In this document: one piece after another, positions 1-9,251 of the stretch
Layout of the letters: every line of letters begins with the position of its first letter
Position numbering within the stretch: position 1 is the first letter of the stretch
Origin: Bacteroidales bacterium
Lineage (GTDB): Bacteria > Bacteroidota > Bacteroidia > Bacteroidales > F082
DNA length: 56,027 nt
Assembly (NCBI GenBank): GCA_014860665.1
Contig: JACZJI010000129.1
Coordinates: 1-56,027 of the forward strand
Reading direction: 5' to 3'
The notes under the pieces: model-generated
Databases searched by the model: none
Told to the model about the DNA's origin: nothing
What the model saw: the letters and a program-made list of their open reading frames with translations, nothing else
Position numbers and translations under genes: made by a program

Positions 1-217
1 TCCTATTACTTAATATCACAATTAAAATAAATCAGGTTTATTTTTTATTATCTGGTAATTTAAATTAACAAATATGCCAACCGTTTACCTGAGATGACCC
101 AATAATAATTTCTCAGCACCAATTTTCTTTTCATTTATAAATATTTGATTTACAACATTTATTCCAAGAAATCAGAAATTATTTTTCCACTTTTAAAAAA
201 ATCCCCTGTAAATGAAT

Positions 218-225
218 TAATTTTG
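218..225 (+). promoter_or_regulatory. Candidate -7 box TAATTTTG for the gene at 300
   Basis: Matches the Bacteroidota -7 consensus TAnnTTTG. Transcription would start near 230 and leave a leader of about 70 nt. No convincing -33 TTTG is visible, so this is a weak call. The rest of 1-299 is AT-rich and holds no gene that I can see. Confidence 0.35.
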
Positions 226-299
226 ACATACAATTTACTAATAATTAACAAATTAATTATTATAAATATCTTATGAAACCAAACTAATCTCGCTAAGAC

Positions 300-800
300 A
301 TGAAATCAATTATTGTACTTCTTGCAATGAACTTTATGATGATGTCAACTGTTCTTGGCCAAAAAAGTGAACTAATTCTCACCAACAAAAAAACTCATCA
401 AATTAAAACTCTCAAACAGGGAAAAAGAATCAAGATTTTAAAGACTAACGGTGAAAAAATCAAAGGAAAGCTAATCATTATTAATGACTCATTAGTGTCA
501 ATAAATGAAACTACCTTTTCTCTGTCTGAGATTGAAAAAATCAGAATTAAAACTCTATTTTCTAAAATAGCCGGAGGCACTGTTACTGCCGGAGGTACCG
601 GGTTTATGACCTTAGGGTCATTGTTGATTGCGCAAACAAGTCCAATGGGGGGATATGGCAGTTTCTTTGGTGTAGCATTAGGAATTCCTACAATTTCAGT
701 TGGGATTTTAATTGCAGGCGCAGGAATAGCAATTCTGGCTTCAGGAAAAAATTTTAAAAAGGCAAAATGGGACTACAACATCCGTTTTAATGAACCATAA
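300..800 (+). CDS. Small exported/membrane protein of unknown function
   Basis: Unrecognised 166-residue protein. Residues 1-20 form a signal peptide with a likely cleavage after VLG. Residues 24-80 are lysine-rich and beta-prone, with a KGKLIIINDSLVSI stretch of the kind seen in small Sm-like/beta-barrel folds where a KGKL strand is followed by a turn. Residues 90-150 are very rich in Gly, Ala, Thr and Ile and could form one or two membrane hairpins before a charged tail. Similar layouts (signal peptide, small beta domain, Gly-rich hydrophobic segment) are common among uncharacterised Bacteroidota envelope proteins. The ATG start has no clear Shine-Dalgarno but sits about 75 nt after a TAATTTTG box. 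It stands alone and converges on the next gene. The gene is likely real; its function is unknown. Confidence 0.7.
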   Translation: MKSIIVLLAMNFMMMSTVLGQKSELILTNKKTHQIKTLKQGKRIKILKTNGEKIKGKLIIINDSLVSINETTFSLSEIEKIRIKTLFSKIAGGTVTAGGTGFMTLGSLLIAQTSPMGGYGSFFGVALGIPTISVGILIAGAGIAILASGKNFKKAKWDYNIRFNEP

Positions 801-837
801 AATAATCTCGTAAAGTCTGAATTTTGTAACTCTTTAA

Positions 838-1935
838 TTATCGGGATTGAATTTTCTCAATAAGGGTATCCAACCTTTGATCTAAGACAGCATAATCGTT
901 TTGCACGTCCAGCCCGCTGTATTTATTAACTTCCTGGAACGCTTTTTCCAGGCTAAAATCCTTTTGGGAAACACTATAAAACAGGCCCTTTTTCTTTAGC
1001 TCTTTGGCAAGATATTCCTGCTCCGGTTGTCCCGGTGTCGGAATAAAAACAGCTTTTTTCCCCAGGGCTGCCAAATCCATGATGGTAGTATAACCTGAGC
1101 GACTAATGACCAAATCAGCAGAACGAATGAGTGCTACCATTTCTTCATCATCAGAATGAGAACGGATTTTGACATTTCCTTTTTTGACGACTGAACTCTC
1201 TCCGGGCCTTCCTGAAAGGATGGTTGTTTTATAGTCAGTTTTTTCAGCCTGTTCAATAAACATATCCTCAAGTATACTACGCTGCGGTTCAGGTCCTGAC
1301 ATAATGCAAAGCACATCTGGTTTGTCTTTAGATAGAGGAATTTCTCTAAGACTTTGAAACCGGCTCATCGGGCCGATATACAGAACCATTTTTAAAGGAA
1401 GTTTTTTTACATGCGAGAGCTCACCTGAAAGGTTCGGCTCTCCCTGAAAATCCGGCACCCAAACTTCATTATGTTTTACAATAAAACTGTAAAGGACTTT
1501 CTGAATGGCTGGTCTTACCGAACTCAATATACCCTGTGTAAGAATTTTCAGCTGATGCGTCATAAAAATAGTAGGAATACGATCGGACCAAAGCTCATAG
1601 CGATTATCCGAAATCACAGCATCAATTCCCATATCATCAATGATCTGCTCAAGCAAAGCATGTGCTTTTCTCGATTCGATGAGCATTTGAGGAATATCAG
1701 CAGTCACTTTCAATGCAAGGGACCCTTTTTTTTGATATAAAGGCTTATAGCCCGGAATTTTAACTGATTCACACTGAGGGAAACGCCGGCGCAGAAATTC
1801 CAACGGTTTATTATCTGCTCCCAGAATAACCCTGACATTTCTCTCCAGTAAACGATCAATGATTGGAACTACCCGGGTTGCATGACCCAGCCCCCAATCC
1901 ATAGGGCAGACTAAAATTGTAGGTTGTTTACTCAT
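838..1935 (-). CDS. GT-B fold glycosyltransferase, MurG/GT28-like
   Basis: About 365 residues with the two-domain GT-B layout. The N-terminus has the glycine-rich acceptor-side motif WGLGHATR. The C-terminal half carries the sugar-nucleotide binding signature of GT28/MurG-type enzymes (ISRSGYTTIMDLAALGKKAVFIPTPGQPEQEYLA), with the usual glycine turn, alcohol residues and P-x-x-x-Q-x-E pattern. Such proteins are usually annotated only as glycosyltransferase; the donor and acceptor cannot be read from sequence. No signal peptide or membrane segment is present, so it acts in the cytoplasm or at the inner face of the membrane. A GTG is possible at 1944, but ATG at 1935 is preferred because a -7 box (TAATTTTG, minus strand 1951-1944) overlaps the GTG. 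It is monocistronic. Confidence 0.8.
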   Translation of the reverse strand: MSKQPTILVCPMDWGLGHATRVVPIIDRLLERNVRVILGADNKPLEFLRRRFPQCESVKIPGYKPLYQKKGSLALKVTADIPQMLIESRKAHALLEQIIDDMGIDAVISDNRYELWSDRIPTIFMTHQLKILTQGILSSVRPAIQKVLYSFIVKHNEVWVPDFQGEPNLSGELSHVKKLPLKMVLYIGPMSRFQSLREIPLSKDKPDVLCIMSGPEPQRSILEDMFIEQAEKTDYKTTILSGRPGESSVVKKGNVKIRSHSDDEEMVALIRSADLVISRSGYTTIMDLAALGKKAVFIPTPGQPEQEYLAKELKKKGLFYSVSQKDFSLEKAFQEVNKYSGLDVQNDYAVLDQRLDTLIEKIQSR

Positions 1936-1943
1936 AGCATTCA

Positions 1944-1951
1944 CAAAATTA
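1944..1951 (-). promoter_or_regulatory. Candidate -7 box TAATTTTG for the glycosyltransferase
   Basis: Minus-strand TAATTTTG, matching TAnnTTTG. The predicted transcription start lies near 1939, only about four bases before the ATG at 1935, which would make the transcript almost leaderless. Confidence 0.35.
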
Positions 1952-2079
1952 ATCTTTTAAAAAGTGTAAGCGTTAGGGAATCGTTAATTTTATGTGCTAG
2001 ATTGTTAAATAAAAATAACAAACACACAGCTATCGAAGATTAGCTGAAAAATAGATTGTAAAATTCAAGCTTAAGGATT

Positions 2080-4650
2080 TTATTTTCTGGAATGGGACTT
2101 AACCGGGAGTGTAAAATGAAATACTGAGCCTTTTCCCTCTTCACTTTCAGCCCAGATTTTACCACCATGCTTTTTGATAAATTCATCGCATAGCGACAAC
2201 CCCAATCCGGTGCTGGGTTCTCCATCCGTTCCAGGCCTGCTGGTATTTGCATTTAAGACAAACAGGTTTTTCAATATTTCCCTATTCATCCCCACTCCGT
2301 TGTCTTCAATTTGCACCTCAACAAAATTATCTTTTGTAGCAGCACGGAGGAATATTTTTCCTCCCTTTTTGGTGAACTTCAAAGCATTTGATAAAAGATT
2401 TCGGATAACACTCTGAATCATATTTTCATCAGCAAATACATTTATTTGTGATGAAATTGAATTATTCACTTCTATTTTCTTTGCATTGGCAGGCTCGTCG
2501 ATGGATTGTTCTATCACCGCTTCGACCAATTGAAGTAATGAAATAGCCTGAGGTTTATAAGAAATTAATCCCTGCTGCATGTTTGCCCATGACAGAAGGT
2601 TCTCCAGGAGTTGAAATAAATTGTTCGCTGATTTATTCATTATCCGCGTCATCTCTTCAATTTCTTCCATTGACAAGCCATGAAGATTTTCATCCATAAT
2701 CTGTGTAAGTCCTAAAAAGCTGGTGAGAGGATTCCGTAAATCGTGAGCAATAATTGAAAAGAATTTATCTTTTTCTCCATTAATTTTTTTGAGTTGCTCA
2801 TTTGCAGATTGAATTTCAGCTTCAGCTTTTTTTCTGTCAGTCATATCGTGTCCAATCCCCAAAACACCAATGAATTTTCCGTTGGAGCTGAACACAGGAG
2901 ACTTTATGGTTTCAACATAGGCTTTAGTTCCTTCATTATCCAAGACTGTCCATTCTTCATTAAATATTGCTTTGCCTGCGATTATAACTTTCTCATCCTG
3001 ATTCTGAAATTTTTCAGCTCTTTGTCTTTCTAACAGATCAAAATCCGTTTTTCCGATAATCTCTGCTTCCGACCTGTGCATGTACCTCTCAAAAGACTCA
3101 TTGCAAGCAAGATAAACACCATTTGTATCTTTAAGCCAAACCAAATCCGGAATTGTATTTAGCAATGAACGGAGTTGAGCCTCACTTTTATTGAGCTGTT
3201 CTTCGGCTTGTTTTCTCAAAGAAATGTCAATACCAACGCCCATAATGTATTGCTTATCTTTTAAAGTAAGTTTTACTCCGGTCAGGATACAAGGAATCAA
3301 CCTGCCATCTTTGGCAATAACATACTGGTCCATTCTTTTATATCCTTCCTCAATAACTTCCTTCATGACATTCAACACATTTTGCCTTATCTCAGGAAGA
3401 AACCATTCCGTCACATGCCTGTCATTAATTTCTTCTCCAGTAAAACCAAGTAACTTTTCATGATATTTATTCCATCTTGTCAAACGTAATTCAGGATAAG
3501 TAAAAAGATAAAAAATACCCGGAAGGCTCTGCAATACTGCTTCTGAGAAATTCCGCTCATCTTTAAGAGCCTCTTCTTGAAGCTTACGAATACTTATATC
3601 ACGAATGGTGGCAGTGTAAAATCGACCGGAACTTATTTCCCATTCCGACAAGGATAATTCAGCAGGAAATTCGGTCTTATTCTTTCGCATTCCTCTAACT
3701 TCGATTGTCTTACCGATAATAGAATGTTTGCTTTCTTTAACTGAATCGTCGAACCCATTTTGATGTCTTTTCAGGTAGTCTTGAGGAATTATATTCGATA
3801 ATTTCTTGCTTATCATCTCATCCTCTTTGTAACCAAATATTTTACTGGCACCAGGATTCCATCCAACTATTTTACCTTTTGTGTCTAACGTAATAATGGC
3901 ATCTGAAGCAGATTGTGTTATGGCGCGATATTGTTCCTCACGGTCAAGGATAATCTTCTTGCTTGCCAATTCCTTTTTCATTTTGATGATGGACTTCACT
4001 TCAATAGCGGTATGAATAATCCTCTCAAGCTTACCATCCCTATCAAAAACAGGACTGCAATCTACAACTGCATTTTCTTTAAGTGATTCAATTTCTACTA
4101 CCTGAGAAGTATGGTGACCAGATTCTATAAGAGCTTTCATAGGACAACCGACAGTCGGATTCCTTTTTCCATGAAACAGCTCATAACATTTTCTGCCCAC
4201 CAGTTGATCCTTCGTCATACCAAAGGCTTTACATGCCGCTTTGTTAGCATCAAGTAAAACATAGTCAGAAGAATGAATCGTTACCGGAGACCCATAATTA
4301 TCGAAAGCCAAACGCCAGGATTCAACCTCCTTTTCTAAAGTGTTTTTCTTCTCGTAATAATTTGTTGCCCATAAGCTAACCAATAAATTATCGTGCTCGG
4401 CAATGGACTGAATATTGACATGAACCGAAAGTTCATTCCCATCTTTAGTGCGGAGAATCACACCATCATAATCTCTTGGTTCGCCGGAAACAGGATTGAA
4501 CAGATCCGATAAAAATTTCCCGATAAGTTCCGGTCCCGGCCACTGTGAGAGCACAGTAGCTTTTTCGTTGACATGAATTATTTTAAGATCATTTTTGTCA
4601 ACTATAACCGATGGAACGGCACTGTATTTTATCAAATCCCTAATCGACAT
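2080..4650 (-). CDS. Soluble multi-PAS sensor histidine kinase
   Basis: An 856-residue kinase without membrane segments. I count five PAS-type sensor modules at roughly 7-105, 112-225, 240-355, 365-490 and 495-615. They are followed by HisKA (phospho-accepting His636 in IIAHDLRNPLTSF) and a HATPase_c domain with N box (NLLSNALKF), G1 (DNGVGM) and G2 (TGLGLSL). It ends after the ATPase domain, so phosphoryl transfer must go to a separate response regulator. The second PAS carries the Cys pattern KCYELFHG...GCPM seen in many redox- or ligand-sensing PAS domains. It lies downstream of another large kinase on the same strand (160 nt gap) and has no adjacent cognate regulator on that strand. Cytoplasmic signal input is likely; the ligand is unknown. 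Confidence 0.9.
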   Translation of the reverse strand: MSIRDLIKYSAVPSVIVDKNDLKIIHVNEKATVLSQWPGPELIGKFLSDLFNPVSGEPRDYDGVILRTKDGNELSVHVNIQSIAEHDNLLVSLWATNYYEKKNTLEKEVESWRLAFDNYGSPVTIHSSDYVLLDANKAACKAFGMTKDQLVGRKCYELFHGKRNPTVGCPMKALIESGHHTSQVVEIESLKENAVVDCSPVFDRDGKLERIIHTAIEVKSIIKMKKELASKKIILDREEQYRAITQSASDAIITLDTKGKIVGWNPGASKIFGYKEDEMISKKLSNIIPQDYLKRHQNGFDDSVKESKHSIIGKTIEVRGMRKNKTEFPAELSLSEWEISSGRFYTATIRDISIRKLQEEALKDERNFSEAVLQSLPGIFYLFTYPELRLTRWNKYHEKLLGFTGEEINDRHVTEWFLPEIRQNVLNVMKEVIEEGYKRMDQYVIAKDGRLIPCILTGVKLTLKDKQYIMGVGIDISLRKQAEEQLNKSEAQLRSLLNTIPDLVWLKDTNGVYLACNESFERYMHRSEAEIIGKTDFDLLERQRAEKFQNQDEKVIIAGKAIFNEEWTVLDNEGTKAYVETIKSPVFSSNGKFIGVLGIGHDMTDRKKAEAEIQSANEQLKKINGEKDKFFSIIAHDLRNPLTSFLGLTQIMDENLHGLSMEEIEEMTRIMNKSANNLFQLLENLLSWANMQQGLISYKPQAISLLQLVEAVIEQSIDEPANAKKIEVNNSISSQINVFADENMIQSVIRNLLSNALKFTKKGGKIFLRAATKDNFVEVQIEDNGVGMNREILKNLFVLNANTSRPGTDGEPSTGLGLSLCDEFIKKHGGKIWAESEEGKGSVFHFTLPVKSHSRK

Positions 4651-4809
4651 TGTATCAAATCCCGATTTTACTTCTCATTATGAATCTCTTCGTTTCTCTT
4701 TCTTTGAGAGCAACCTATGCAATAAAAGTAATTTAATTTGCCTCGAAATGCAATAATTAAATATTTTTTTCTCAGCAAAGCCTCATTGCAAAAGGGAAGT
4801 CCGTAATAA

Positions 4810-7800
4810 TCAAGCAAAATACTTTTTCATCATTTCTTGTATAATTTCTATTTTAACAGGCTTTGAAAGGTAATCGTTGCACCCGGCTTCCAGCGATTTC
4901 TCCCGATCTCCGGATAATGCAAAAGCAGTTTGCGCTATAATGACAACTTCTTTGTTGAATTTACGAATCTCTTTAGTGGCCTCGTACCCATCCAAATCCG
5001 GCATCTTAATATCCATAAACACCAAATCAATATCAGAATTTTTTCGGCAAGTCTCCACGGCTTCTATGCCACCGCGGCTTAGTAATATATTTTTCGCGTA
5101 GGGTTTAATAATCCTACTTAAAAGTTCTCCCGAAACCTCATCGTCTTCTACAACTAAAATGTTAAGCTTTCCTTTAAAATTCTCAGTCTCCTTCATTTGA
5201 TCGATATCATTAAGTTTTGCATTGTTTAAAATGTTGTATGGAATTGTAAAGTAAAACGTCGATCCCTTCTCTTGATTATTTTCAGAAGCTTTTCCCGAAT
5301 CTGATAGATCATCTATTTCACTTTCCATCCATATTTTTCCTCCCAGCATTTCCACATACGCCTTAGTAATAGCTAGTCCCAATCCTGAGCCTTCATAATT
5401 TCTGGTCAAAGATGTACTTCCCTGGATAAATCTGTTAAATACAGATTCTTGTTGATCCTTTGAAATACCCGAACCCGTATCCCTCACATAAAATTTAAGA
5501 GCTTCACCTTTTCTCGAATATCCTAGTTCAATATATCCCTTACGGGTAAACTTGAGAGCATTTTTAACCAGATTAGTGAGTATTCCGTAAAACTTCTCGC
5601 GATCCGTATTAATATACGATTCGTTATCAGGTAATCCCATATTTAAACGTAACTCCAACTCTTTTAGTGCTGCCTCTGGCTTAAAAAAGTTATAGACAAA
5701 TTCCATCTGCTCATTAACATTAGTTTCAGAGATAGATACGGTCATTTGCCCTGCCTCTATTTTTGAAATATCAATAATGTCATTTACAGTACTTAACATC
5801 CGCTCACCACTCTTTTCGATAATATCCAGATACTTCTCTTTCTCCTCAATTGTAAGTTTGGGTGTTTTCAGTAATTGGGTAAATCCCAGAATACCATTCA
5901 TAGGAGTTCTGATTTCGTGACTCATATTGGCAAGAAAAGCCGATTTAAGCCGTTCGGATTCTTCTGCTTTCTCTTTGGCTTCAATCAATTCCCTTTCTAT
6001 TTTTTTTCTTTCGGTGATGTCTCGAACTACCGCAACAATATATTCACGATCGAATTCGACAATCTTCAGGTTTACTTCTACAGGAAAAACAGAACCATCC
6101 TTCCTTTGATGCGTTCCTTCCCACCTAAGTTTACCATTCTCTCTAAGATCCTGCCGCATGTCCAAAGTCGTTTGAGGATCAACAGTTGGATCAATATCTG
6201 CAATGGTAAGTTTTAAAAACTCCTCCCGGGTATAGCCAAGATCCACACAGCCTTTTTCATTTACATCAATGAACCTGCCGTTTTTGGGATTAATTACTTC
6301 GATAGCATCAGAAGCTCCATCAATCAGGATACGGAAAAGTTTAAGGGATTCTTCTGCTTTCTTTTGCGCTGTTACATCCTGCATTGTTCCAAGAAAACGG
6401 ATTGCTTTGCCGTCTTTGTCAAAGATCAACTCACCGGTTGACCATATATATAACTCTTCCTGGTTTGGCGGGACCATCCTATATCGTACATCCAGCTTAG
6501 ACCTATCATCTCGCGCATCAAACACGTTTTTCATCACATAATTAATGTCATCAGGATGAATTAACCTTGCTATTTCTTCAAACTTAAATTGATTTTTTAC
6601 ATGATCAAACCCCAAAAGCTCACTTCCACCAAGAGATATTTCAACCATGTCGGTCTTCAGATTCCAATCCAGGAAAAACATTTTTCCGATACGTTGAGCC
6701 TGCTTTAGTCGATGATCGTCAAACAGTAATTTTTCCTCAGCACGTTTTTTCTCCGTAAAATCGATAGCTGTACCAATACCTGCCATTTTACCCTTCCATT
6801 TGATGCTGCCAGCAGAAAGAGAAGCCCATCTTTCGTCTCCATTTTTTGCAAGAACTTTAAATTCATACTGTCTGGGGACTTCTTCGCCCTGCTGCCTGGA
6901 AAGACCATATTTGCGCACCATTTCTCTGTAATCAGGATGAGCGACTTCCCAAAAATCCATTTTATAAAGCTCTTCAGCACCATATCCGAAAATCTTTAAC
7001 CCAGCTTTATTAGCGTAAACAATTTTGGCATCCTGAATAATAATGATCCCAGCGGAAGTAGATTCTGCCAGATTCCGGAAAAGCTCTTCGTTTTCGGTAA
7101 GTTCTTTTGTAGTATTCTGAATTTTTTCAACTGCATGATTAAATGCTCTTACCACATCCCCCACTTCATTCTTTGCACTGTATTGAATTTTCTCATACTT
7201 TCCTTCACTCAGCAGCTTATTAGCCAGAACAAGTAATTTTAAAGGTCTGGTAAAAAAATGAGAATCTATGACGGCTAGACTTCCTACCAACAAAACCAAA
7301 AGAAAAAAGATATAAAGAAGATCCGAAAAAATTTTCTGAATGGGAGTTACAATGTCTACATAGGGTTCTTTTACAACCAGAATCCAATCAGGAACTTTAT
7401 TTACGATCTTATGATTTATTTTTACATACCCCAAAATAATTTTTTGCCCATCAGATGCTCTGAGGATATTATATCCGGATACGTTTTTTCCAATTATTCG
7501 TTTTATTCCATTTATGCCGGTATCTGCAAAAGATTCCTGAAATTTCAATTGTTTGTTTGAAGAAATTAGCGCCTGTTCCCCTCCATTCAACAAAAAAACC
7601 TCACATCGATCCCCCATGGTTTTTGCTAAAAAATTTATATGGTTGGCTATCAGTCCAACATCAAAAAAAGCCGAAAGAACGCCTGTCTCTCTCCCGCTCT
7701 TATTATAAACAGGGACAAACATCTGAAGTGTCAACGAATCTCCGGTAATTTTATACAAACCTGGGCTTTCCACTATAGGAGTAATTGTCAGCATTCCGTT

Positions 7801-8214
7801 GTTGTTTTTTAATACCTCTTTAAATTCTTCATTTAATACGGGAACCAGATTCATTAAATTTTTGCCGATGAGTCTATTTTCTGAGCTTGCCAATATTTTT
7901 CCATCTAATCCTGTATATGAAATGGATTTAAACTCCATTATAAGAGACTTAAAAGCTTTCAGATCTGATGAAAGTAAATCTTTATTCTTATCAAAAAGAG
8001 CTATATTGGCAGCAATACTTTGTAACTGATTCCCCGATGACATAAAATGTTCATCTAAGTTTGCAGCGGACAGATTCAAATGCGACGTCATATTTTTGAA
8101 TGCTCTTTTCTCCAAATCATTTTTCAAGACAGAATAGATAAGGAACATAAAAGTCAAACCGATTGTCGAAGCTACCAACGCAGTGTTGATTAAAATTCTG
8201 GATCTGATTTTCAT
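4810..8214 (-). CDS. Membrane hybrid histidine kinase: dCache-like, HAMP, three PAS, REC
   Basis: 1134 residues. TM1 is at about 8-30, followed by a periplasmic dCache-like sensor (35-290), TM2 at about 293-318, HAMP (320-370) and three PAS domains (about 375-500, 500-630, 630-745). HisKA has His766 in ANMSHEIRTPMNGILGF and is followed by HATPase_c (DTGSGI, GSGLGLAI). A C-terminal receiver carries Asp1068 in VFMDIKMPDLDG and the conserved Lys in LSKPV. This is a complete hybrid kinase that senses an extracytoplasmic small molecule and probably passes phosphate through an HPt or a partner regulator that is not in the window. A minus-strand -7 box (TAGTTTTG, 8292-8285) lies about 70 nt upstream. 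It is divergent from the response regulator at 8574, but that system has its own kinase. Confidence 0.92.
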   Translation of the reverse strand: MKIRSRILINTALVASTIGLTFMFLIYSVLKNDLEKRAFKNMTSHLNLSAANLDEHFMSSGNQLQSIAANIALFDKNKDLLSSDLKAFKSLIMEFKSISYTGLDGKILASSENRLIGKNLMNLVPVLNEEFKEVLKNNNGMLTITPIVESPGLYKITGDSLTLQMFVPVYNKSGRETGVLSAFFDVGLIANHINFLAKTMGDRCEVFLLNGGEQALISSNKQLKFQESFADTGINGIKRIIGKNVSGYNILRASDGQKIILGYVKINHKIVNKVPDWILVVKEPYVDIVTPIQKIFSDLLYIFFLLVLLVGSLAVIDSHFFTRPLKLLVLANKLLSEGKYEKIQYSAKNEVGDVVRAFNHAVEKIQNTTKELTENEELFRNLAESTSAGIIIIQDAKIVYANKAGLKIFGYGAEELYKMDFWEVAHPDYREMVRKYGLSRQQGEEVPRQYEFKVLAKNGDERWASLSAGSIKWKGKMAGIGTAIDFTEKKRAEEKLLFDDHRLKQAQRIGKMFFLDWNLKTDMVEISLGGSELLGFDHVKNQFKFEEIARLIHPDDINYVMKNVFDARDDRSKLDVRYRMVPPNQEELYIWSTGELIFDKDGKAIRFLGTMQDVTAQKKAEESLKLFRILIDGASDAIEVINPKNGRFIDVNEKGCVDLGYTREEFLKLTIADIDPTVDPQTTLDMRQDLRENGKLRWEGTHQRKDGSVFPVEVNLKIVEFDREYIVAVVRDITERKKIERELIEAKEKAEESERLKSAFLANMSHEIRTPMNGILGFTQLLKTPKLTIEEKEKYLDIIEKSGERMLSTVNDIIDISKIEAGQMTVSISETNVNEQMEFVYNFFKPEAALKELELRLNMGLPDNESYINTDREKFYGILTNLVKNALKFTRKGYIELGYSRKGEALKFYVRDTGSGISKDQQESVFNRFIQGSTSLTRNYEGSGLGLAITKAYVEMLGGKIWMESEIDDLSDSGKASENNQEKGSTFYFTIPYNILNNAKLNDIDQMKETENFKGKLNILVVEDDEVSGELLSRIIKPYAKNILLSRGGIEAVETCRKNSDIDLVFMDIKMPDLDGYEATKEIRKFNKEVVIIAQTAFALSGDREKSLEAGCNDYLSKPVKIEIIQEMMKKYFA

Positions 8215-8284
8215 ATCTCAATTGATTTCAGTTTAAATCCTATTGGACCTTTGTTAAACCCAGGAACACTTAATTTTTATAAAA

Positions 8285-8292
8285 CAAAACTA
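8285..8292 (-). promoter_or_regulatory. Candidate -7 box TAGTTTTG for the hybrid kinase
   Basis: Minus-strand match to TAnnTTTG, giving a predicted start near 8280 and a leader of about 65 nt. The rest of the divergent region 8215-8573 is AT-rich and shows no gene. Confidence 0.4.
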
Positions 8293-8547
8293 CCGTTATG
8301 AGATTTTTCTTTTAGGGTGATCTTAATATGTTGATATAAATATATAAAGAAAGTCACACAATAGACCGCAACTTTTTTCTTTTTACATATCACTTGATGA
8401 ATGAATAATTGGCCCTCAAATATCTATTAATTTTTCCCAGAATGAGAAACAAATTTCCATTTTCGAAATATGCATACTTAATTAATAATTAAAAAATGTT
8501 CTGATTTACGCACATAAATCTTGAAAATTCCTTTAGATTTAATCCTT

Positions 8548-8555
8548 TATCTTTG
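8548..8555 (+). promoter_or_regulatory. -7 box TATCTTTG for the two-component operon
   Basis: Perfect TAnnTTTG match 18 nt before the ATG of the response regulator; predicted transcription start near 8560. Confidence 0.55.
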
Positions 8556-8573
8556 TGTGTAAGTTAATTTCTC

Positions 8574-9251
8574 ATGAAAATTTTAGTAATTGAGGACGAA
8601 TTGGGTTTATTGGAAACTATAACCTCTTTCTTGAAAGAGGAAGGCTTCGTATGTGAAAAAGCTGCCAGTTATTTTGTTGCAGAGGACAAACTCGCAGCTT
8701 TTGTTTACGATATTGTAGTAATTGACATTAACTTGCCTGATGGAAGCGGACTCAGTTTGCTGGAAAAAATAAAAAAGCAACATCCCGAAACGGGAACTTT
8801 GATTGTTTCCGCTAAAAATTCATTAGACGATAAAATCAAAGGACTCGATTTAGGTGCTGATGATTACATAACAAAACCTTTCCATCTTTCAGAACTTAAT
8901 TCAAGGATCAGAGCAGTGCTAAGGAGGCGCAAATTTCAAGGAAGTCAGGTATTAGATTTCCAGGAGATAAGATTATTTCCTGAAGAAAGAGCAGTTTACA
9001 TTAATGACAATCTCTTAAATCTGACATCAAAAGAATATGAACTTTTATTGTTCTTTATCACTAACAAAGAAAGAGTACATACCAGGCAATCTATAGCTGA
9101 ACACCTTTGGGGCGATTACATGGACACTGCTGACCGTTTTGATTTTGTTTACACACATTTGAACAACCTAAGAAAAAAAATAAAAAGCGCGGGGGGCAGC
9201 GATTACATCAGTAGTGTTTACGGCATTGGTTACAAATTTAGCAGTCAATGA
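8574..9251 (+). CDS. OmpR/PhoB-family response regulator
   Basis: 225 residues. The N-terminal receiver has the acidic pair (IEDE), phospho-acceptor Asp51 in VVIDINLPDGSG, a T/S switch residue in LIVSAKNS and Lys in ITKPFHL. The C-terminal winged helix-turn-helix (about 130-225) includes LTSKEYELLLFF and the recognition region YTHLNNLRKKI, ending with the wing SVYGIGYKF. It is a DNA-binding transcription factor activated by the kinase encoded immediately downstream, whose ATG overlaps its stop codon by 4 nt. The pair resembles RprX/RprY- or QseBC-like systems, but the target genes cannot be inferred here. Confidence 0.93.
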   Translation: MKILVIEDELGLLETITSFLKEEGFVCEKAASYFVAEDKLAAFVYDIVVIDINLPDGSGLSLLEKIKKQHPETGTLIVSAKNSLDDKIKGLDLGADDYITKPFHLSELNSRIRAVLRRRKFQGSQVLDFQEIRLFPEERAVYINDNLLNLTSKEYELLLFFITNKERVHTRQSIAEHLWGDYMDTADRFDFVYTHLNNLRKKIKSAGGSDYISSVYGIGYKFSSQ

